Assembly: GCA_951812925.1 (NCBI GenBank)
Contig: OX638372.1
Span: 55,488,028 to 55,552,027, forward strand
Direction: 5' to 3'
Source: Calliopum simillimum
Taxonomy: Eukaryota; Arthropoda; Insecta; Diptera; Lauxaniidae
DNA: 64,000 bases
Each line of letters begins with the position of its first letter. The first letter of the stretch is position 1. The notes beneath the pieces are model-generated. The model had not been told where the DNA came from. It was given only the letters and a program-made list of their open reading frames with translations, and made no database searches. Positions 57,601 to 64,000 of this stretch are shown piece after piece. The position numbers were made by a program, and so were the translations under genes.

Positions 57601-59616
57601 ACGCGATATTAACCGATAAACGGCTGTAGGGTAGAAAAATACCTAAGGATAGAGTAATCTTAGAAAAAATCTAGCTAGATCCAAACGAGAGGTAGCGCTA
57701 TTAACTTTAAAGCGCATATAGAGAAAGGCTAGGAGCACTCAAGATAAATTTGGGAGTCATATATATTACTTATTGCTTGCGGGGTGGATTACTGAAAAGT
57801 TTAACGGAAAAGTCTTTGAAAAGTTAAAGGAGTGGAAAATCAGATAAAGTTCTTGGTGCCTAATAGCTTTAGGTGTCCTCTATGAGACAAAATTAAATTC
57901 ACCTAGATTGCCCAGGGTATTATTTATTCATTTGAATTGACTCTAGTCCTTAAGATATTCTTGCCTTAAGTCCAAAAACTGCTGGGCCACATTTGAATTT
58001 GTATTACAATTACAGTGAACAGCGTTATTCAAACTTTATCTAAACTACATACAAACCAAATAATAAATGTACCTATAGGTTAAAATAACTTTTCTTCGAT
58101 AGATGATAATATGAAAAGTAATTATCCAGTTATAAATATAAATTTATTGAGAAATGTCTATCGTATGCCATTGCCAAATTTCAATTAAACTGTTTACTGT
58201 TAGTGTGATATAACTTCAAAAATGAAAGAAAACAGCAATTTTCGACCACTTAAACAGGGATATCTAAAGAGTCAATTCGGAGAATCTGGTATTCAGTAGA
58301 TCAACCCCTCGACGCCAAATCAGTGTTGCCCTATCTTATTTATTCTATTTGATTTTGCTGAGTTCCCTTTAAGTGCCGTCATGAAAGCAAAGCAGTCTTT
58401 TGGAATAAATTTCGCTTTGCATTGTTCATATTAAAACTCTATTTTACCTCCAAATAGCTTACAACGTCGACGTTCACCCATTTTTTCAATTGAATGCTCA
58501 AATTTAACTTTAAATTTAAATTTAATTTAAATTTCAAATTAACTGTTTTCTTATGGCGGAAAAACTGTTTTCATCGTATTAAAAATAAAAATAAAAAAAA
58601 ATTTAGAACCTTCTAACAGCGAAGTGGGTAGAAAAATACCCATTGGCCTTAGGCCCAGGTGGGCCAGGTAACAAAAAAAAAAAAAAAAAAAAAAAATACC
58701 ATGGCAATATAAATAGCCTTAATATCGTCTGCATGAAGTTTCGTCAAAATCGGACGAAGGAATCGGGGGTCAGCTGTTAATGAGTAAAGTACGGATATTG
58801 TAGCCTTGAACCTTGTCAGCTTCCCAGATGATGATTTAAGTAGAATGATCTATGCAAAGTTTCTTTTGTGTCTAGCCTCCACACTAGGTTCGATTATATA
58901 CTCACTTCAAACTCTCGAGTTGTAGTGTTTTTTGAGTATTTTTATTTTATTTTATGAGTGTTGTCACGCTCACACTCGCTATAACAAATTTGGGTATCAT
59001 TTCTAAAGGTCTGCTCACATCGGATATACTTACATACATATGAAATAATAATACTGTACTAAACTATAGTTAAAAGATATATGCAAAATATGTAATGATA
59101 AAATCTAATCAATGTACACAATGAATTTGATGAGCTAATGAATGAAATGTCAAAAGTATGAATTTATGATATGTGTTTCTGAATGTTAATGTAAGATGTT
59201 AATTTTGATGATAAAAAGTAAAAAACCAAAAACAAGAACATTTATGTATTTTTTTTTTTTTTATTTAAATTTTTGCTTTATTTTATTTAATTTGCTCTTT
59301 TGTTTTTTAATTATTTATATTAAATTTTGTTTTTTTCATTAATTAAAAACTATAAGAATATATATTACAAATTCATTGTGTTTATTTATGTGTGTTTTCT
59401 TTTGGACAACAAGGGCGCACAGCTTAAAGAAAATTAATATTGAGAAAATTATACAAATTTAAGGAAAAAGAAATAAAAATACATATTTTTGGAAAAAAAA
59501 ATTATAATTTAAATTTATACTTAAGGAGAATTTCGAATGTTAGAAATTCTTTATATTGTTTTTTTTTTTCCAATGTACAATATTCAAATGAAAAAAGTTA
59601 AAGTATAGAAATATAT
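57601..59616. other. Unassigned stretch including dispersed family D, copy 4
   Basis: 58190-58310 ('gtgatataacttcaaaaatgaaagaaaac', 'aacagggatatctaaagag') belongs to dispersed family D. A 24-nt A run lies at 58673-58696. The rest is AT-rich, with no gene or element end recognised. Confidence 0.4.
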
Positions 59617-61035
59617 ATATGGGTAGTTCTTTTTCAAAAAGGCCACCCCCTCTGCCCATTTCAGTTTTGAAAAAAAAAAAATGTTCAAGCATATGAAAAA
59701 ATTGGAAATTTTCTCAATTTTTTGATGCCGTCTGGCCCTTTTTCGAAAAAATAGCTTCCAAACCTCAAAAAACGTGTTTGAAGAGAAAGTGCTACTAAAA
59801 AAAAGATAAAAATCGCCGAAAAATGTGTTATACTGGTAGGAAATCTCACCAACCGACTTTCTGGGCGGGTTTTTGGGATCTCTGAAGAAGAAACTGTTGT
59901 CAGACTATAAATTCAAAATGGCGGATCCAAGATGGCGGACAGTGTGACATCAAAAAATCAATTTCTATTGACGGATTATCACAAAATACGAGATTTGGGG
60001 TTTTTTGAGGTTGCTCATTACGATTATCGATTTCGATGTTAAATTGAATTGTTAAATGGAATTGGTGCCACCTTCAAAAAAGCAGCATACAAGGCAAGCC
60101 TTACAGCAAAACCATCTGAAGCAATATTAACTCCACAAGCATTATTCAATTGGGCAAAAAAACATTTTAACAACATATCTATTATCTACTTTGATAAAGT
60201 ATTGTATTTCATGAAAAAATGAGACGAAAGCTAAACCAAAGATTCTTAAATTGCCAAAGTGTACCTGAAATTTCCAAAAATCATGGTTTTGTAGTTTTAG
60301 TAATGACATGAAAAAAAATGCAAACCACTGGTCACCAAAATAGAGTGAAAAATAATTTAATAAAAACTTAAAGATTTAAATTGTGAAAATGATTACTGTG
60401 ATTAACCGTAAACCTTGCCTCCTTACATTCAACATAGAATAGAATAGAATAGAAGGAGGTCGGTTAGTGAGATTTCCTTCAATTATTCCACTTTTTTCAG
60501 CGATTTTTGACTTTTTATTAGTTTTTTCTTTTAATTTACTCTTTTTACACGTGTTTTGAGATAAGAAAACTATTGTTTTTTCGAAAAGGTGAGACAGTAT
60601 CGGAAAATTTAACATCGAAATCGATAATCGCAATTAGCAACCAAAAAAAAACCCTAAATCTCGTATTTTGTGATAATCCATCAATAGAAATTGATTTTTT
60701 GATGTCACACTGTCCGCCATCTTGGATCCGCCATTTTGAATTTATAGTCTGATAACAGTTTCTTCTTCAGAGATCCCAAAAACCAGTCCAGAAAATCGGT
60801 TGGTGAGATTTCCTACCAGCATAACACATTTTTCGGCGATTTTTATCTTTTTTTTTAGTAGCACTTTCTCTTCAAACACGTTTTTTGAGGTTAGAAAGCT
60901 ATTTTTTCGAAAAAGGCCAGACGGCATCAAAAAATTGAGAAAATTTCCAATATTTTCATATGCTTCAACATTTTTTTTTTTTCAAAACTGAAATGGGCAG
61001 AGGGGGTGGCCTTTTTGAATAAGAACTACCCATAT
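59617..61035. mobile_element. Inverted-repeat element, ~430-bp arms, 1.4 kb
   Basis: The ends GGGTAGTTCTTTTTCAAAAA and the complement of GGGTAGTTCTTATTCAAAAA continue through AGGCCACCCCCTCTGCCCAT and on to about 60030/60625. Inside each arm is AAATGGCGGATCCAAGATGG. The middle (60060-60600) contains a diverged direct copy of the right-arm segment 60790-60930 (GGT.AGTGAGATTTCCTTCA), so an internal duplication has occurred. The mirrored open frames 60742-60991 are side effects of the repeat. Confidence 0.8.
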
Positions 61036-61367
61036 ATTTTTTAAATATATATTTTAAAGTTATAACTTTAATTACGTAGATTTCTAACATATTATACAAA
61101 ATTTAAAAGTGTAAGAAATAAGAGATATACGAAAAAAATTAAAATTTATTTTGTTTTAAAATCGCACATTGGCACGTAGCACTTAAATAATAAGGGAAAA
61201 CAAAAATTAAATTACATTTTTCATTTCTAATTGGAATGGAATGTTTTATATAAAGTTTCACAAATAACATTTTTAGTAGAAAAATAAATTTACAAAAAAA
61301 TACAAACGAAAAATATTTCGCATATAAAAATTGACAATTTGAAAACTTTAGTAAAATGAAAAATTTC
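61036..61367. other. AT-rich spacer, no gene seen
   Basis: AT-rich spacer between two inverted-repeat elements. Nothing is recognised. Confidence 0.5.
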
Positions 61368-61554
61368 TTGAAGTATGATAATTTTATATTGAACTAATTA
61401 AACAGTCATTTTTGCAATTTTTCAACAACAGACGAAAGCAAGTGTTAACATGGAAATTGATTACATATGTTTCGGCTACTTCCACATACATATTTATATA
61501 TTTTTCATATATAAACATGTATATAGCCTCATCAGATCAGTTTTAGTTAAATCT

Positions 61555-61637
61555 TGCCAGAAACCGTACTCGAACCCGTGACTCCGGTTTTCTAATGAAA
61601 GAGAACGCGGTGCTTAAGCGATTGTGCTATAGGCCAC
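61555..61637 (-). ncRNA. tRNA-like (SINE-type) block, left arm
   Basis: The exact mirror of the block at 61926-62008, on the minus strand, so the two would be transcribed outward from the centre of the palindrome and away from each other. Confidence 0.5.
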
Positions 61638-61925
61638 GAGTAAACTCTCTGAGCAGGATCGCCATTATGCATAACTCATAAGGCTCACTAGCGCCGTCTG
61701 TTGTGAAAAACTGCCAAATTGTTAGTTGGTAACACACTCTGGTTTTGAGACATGCTACGCTAGCTACAATTAAAACCTACAAGGGCGGATTAATTGTAGC
61801 TAGCGTAGCATGTCTCAAAACCAGAGTGTGTTACCAACTAACAATTTGGCAGTTTTTCACAACAGACGGCGCTAGTGAGCCTTATGAGTTATGCATAATG
61901 GCGATCCTGCTCAGAGAGTTTACTC

Positions 61926-62008
61926 GTGGCCTATAGCACAATCGCTTAAGCACCGCGTTCTCTTTCATTAGAAAACCGGAGTCACGGGTTCGAGTACGGT
62001 TTCTGGCA
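61926..62008 (+). ncRNA. tRNA-like (SINE-type) block, right arm
   Basis: The plus strand has TAGCACAATCGCTTAAGC (box A-like, 61934-61951) and, about 50 nt later, GGGTTCGAGTACGG (box B-like, 61986-61999). Order and spacing resemble a Leu/Ser-type tRNA or a SINE head derived from one. The stems are too weak for a functional tRNA, so none is claimed. A Pol III internal promoter is possible. Coordinates of the block are approximate. Confidence 0.5.
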
Positions 62009-62195
62009 AGATTTAACTAAAACTGATCTGATGAGGCTATATACATGTTTATATATGAAAAATATATAAATATGTATGTGGAAGTAGCCGAAACATATGT
62101 AATCAATTTCCATGTTAACACTTGCTTTCGTCTGTTGTTGAAAAATTGCAAAAATGACTGTTTAATTAGTTCAATATAAAATTATCATACTTCAA

Positions 62196-63384
62196 TTTAG
62201 AAAAAGCGCGTTGGTACTTTCATTAGTACTATACAAGCAATAAAAAACAGTCAATAAACTAACTTCAAAAATTTCTTGTTGAATAATATTATTTTCTTTC
62301 TTTAGTTAAAAAAAAAAACATAAAAAATATATAATTTATATAGTAGAAGAATTTTCCAAAAAATATCACCAAATAATTCGCTTACAATTTGTTTTTTTTT
62401 TTTTTTTGAGATCGCGCTTGGAAAATTTTGCACAGCATTTTTTTTTTTTTAAATTTCTTAACTCCAATTTGCACAAAATTTTCAAATTTAATTTATTTTT
62501 TTTTTTAAATACAAAAAAATTTATGCATGTTAAAAGTTTTAAATTTTATATTATTTTTTTTTTTTTTTATTTAGCTAAATGTCTTAATTTGTTAACAATT
62601 TTTTTTTTTTTTTTTTTTTGTTATATAAAAGGCCGAAAATCACAATTTTGTTTTTTTTTTATTAAAGTTTCCTAAATTTTAAATTTTGTTCACATTTTTT
62701 TCCATTTTTTTAGCTTATATTTAAAAAGTTTTTTTACTTTTTATTATTATTATTAATAGATTTTTTCTTTTTATCAATTTTAACAGCACAAATTTTTATG
62801 GAAAAATTTTAAAAATTCATTATTTTAATAATTTAATACTGTCTTATAAAAGCAACTAAAAATTGTCGAAAAAAAGTTTTAAAAAAATTCTTAAAATTTC
62901 TAAATGTTTTAATTTTCATTTTTTACAGTCTATCACAGCCAAATTTTTCATCCAAAAGTTTATCGTTTATGCCAAAAGTTTTTTTTTTTTTTAATTTTGG
63001 TTTAAAGATTTTTTGTTTTTAATTTAGAATTTTGAATTTTGCCTAAAATGATTTTTTTTTTTGTTCATTGTCATGTTAAATTATTTATAATTTAGTAAAA
63101 AAGAAATTATAAAAAAAGAAAATATTATTACTAAAGTTTTCAGTTTAAATATAGCCTGGCAGCACTGTTTTTTGTATTTCAACACAGCATTTTTTTGTTT
63201 TGAGGACTTAAATAAATTTTGAGATCGAATTCTATGCTTGCATAAGGACTGTGTGCTTTCGAGAAAAGAAAAAAAATATATCAAAATAATTTCAAACCCT
63301 TTCAAGCATACTATAATATGGTTTATCCGAAAAACGGTAATAGTCTCAAAACACGGAAAAAACTTTAAAGTTTTGTGATAGATT
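62196..63384. other. T-rich backbone, no gene seen
   Basis: 62390-63080 is almost entirely T runs on the plus strand. No exon, element end or RNA gene is supported. Confidence 0.5.
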
Positions 63385-63783
63385 GTGATGGCAGCATTGA
63401 TGCGTCATGGAGCGCCGCTAAGGCTAGTTTCTTAAATTCCAGTGAAAAAATTCTTGGGTTTCGACCCTCCAATAAGAAGCACTGAATGAGCAAGGAAACG
63501 TGTTGTCTTTTGAAAAAAGAAGTGCAAAAACTCTGAGAGACGACGCTAAAACTAGATACCCTTAGGTTAGGACGACACCGAAAAAGAAGAAGAATGTGTA
63601 ACGACCTCGCTGTTCAAAACCTCAGACAGCTCCACGATATCACCTGCAGACTATCTGGGAGAAAACTCCAACAAAACCTCCTCATCACGGACAAAAACGG
63701 AAATCTCTTAACATCCGCGGATGATCAACTAAAGCGATGGAAAGAGTCTACTGAATTCCACTTCTTCCTGGCCAAAAAATAAT
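63385..63783 (+). pseudogene. LINE (RTE-like) ORF fragment upstream of the reverse transcriptase
   Basis: With frame changes the plus strand reads SWSAAKASFLNSSEKILGFR, MSKETCCLLKKEVQKL and DDAKTRYP. From 63594 it reads NDLAVQNLRQLHDITCRLSG, RKLQQNLLITDKNGNLLTSA, DDQLKRWKESTEFHFF, then stop at 63780-63782. The last block matches the segment between endonuclease and RT of insect non-LTR elements (...LLTS.DEQL.RWKEHFE...). The RT domain itself does not follow. Confidence 0.72.
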
Positions 63784-63899
63784 ATTCCCAACACAGCAGT
63801 ATTTTGAAAATTTGGCTTGTACTGGAGGTGCCACGCCTTTTTGACTGAATTTACTTAGTTTTAACTTAGATTTTGCACTAACTATTCCAAGTGTCTGCA

Positions 63900-63975
63900 C
63901 AAAATTTGGTTTCATTACCTTGTGTATTGGCCCTATGCTCCTCCTAGGAGTTAAAGGAGAATACATACATACCTT
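63900..63975 (+). repeat. LINE 3' end
   Basis: The phrase 'ttggccctatgctcctcctaggagttaaaggagaatacatacatacc' resembles the 3' end of the LINE fragment at 42440-42480 and ends in ATACATACATAC, a typical short tandem tail. Most of the RT between 63783 and 63900 has been deleted. Confidence 0.5.
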
Positions 63976-64000
63976 AAAAAACGCTTTTAGTACAACTTTT

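Larger units (their letters stand above)
61368..62195. repeat. Perfect 828-bp palindrome with tRNA-like blocks
   Basis: The left arm 61368-61772 and right arm 61791-62195 are each 405 bp with an 18-bp spacer (61773-61790). All paired landmarks that I checked add up to the same sum (123563), so there is no net indel, and the segments compared are identical. Each arm holds a tRNA-like block and the phrase 'cgctagctacaatta' beside the spacer. It may be a recent foldback or palindromic duplication, or an assembly hairpin artefact. Confidence 0.88.

Overview
The window is AT-rich eukaryotic nuclear DNA, almost certainly from a higher fly (Diptera, Schizophora). The reasons are the intron/exon structure with 60-73 nt introns, a C2H2 zinc-finger gene with glutamine-, histidine- and alanine-rich tracts typical of fly transcription factors, and a dense, decayed load of Tc1/mariner, Gypsy and LINE elements typical of fly genomes. 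No operons, CRISPR arrays or prokaryotic features are present.

Only one host protein-coding gene can be supported. On the minus strand at 26082-30879 lie the last four coding exons of a zinc-finger transcription factor with six C2H2 fingers in two clusters of three (764 residues visible, N-terminus missing). Splice sites and reading-frame phases agree at every junction. From remembered family features I think this is the fly gene mamo (a BTB zinc-finger protein), but the BTB domain is not visible, so the name is provisional. If that is right, 5' exons lie beyond 64000 and everything from 30880 to the end of the window is one or more large introns. The 26 kb to the left is 3' flank.

The rest consists of T/A-rich, unique-looking backbone tracts (for example 2491-4559, 7300-9235, 14470-16480, 33900-34900, 42700-44700, 50000-51400, 54500-55800, 62200-63200) separated by islands of transposon debris. 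Recognisable elements are: a PIF/Harbinger-like MITE nested in an older repeat (414-574); a Tc1 element with its catalytic core deleted (9238-10149); a Tc1 element with its 3' end duplicated in inverted orientation (10421-12050); an internally deleted mariner (12718-13453) and three further mariner or Tc1-type transposase remnants (about 14200, 31836-32190, 41325-41870); a nearly complete IS630/Tc1/mariner element with two in-frame stops (36495-37739); a decayed Ty3/Gypsy pol split by two nested non-autonomous elements (51555-54400); and LINE fragments (42040-42470, 63385-63975).

The window is also rich in long inverted repeats without recognisable genes: 1181-2490, 22761-23419, 53655-54155, 56843-57600, 59617-61035 and an apparently perfect 405 bp x 2 palindrome at 61368-62195. 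Each arm of the last one carries a tRNA-like block with Pol III box A/B-like sequences. Several diverged tandem-repeat arrays (19930-20290, 22015-22395, 35085-35640, 45305-45680) and dispersed repeat families complete the picture.

All coordinates and similarities were read by eye. Protein family assignments come from remembered motifs, not from searches.
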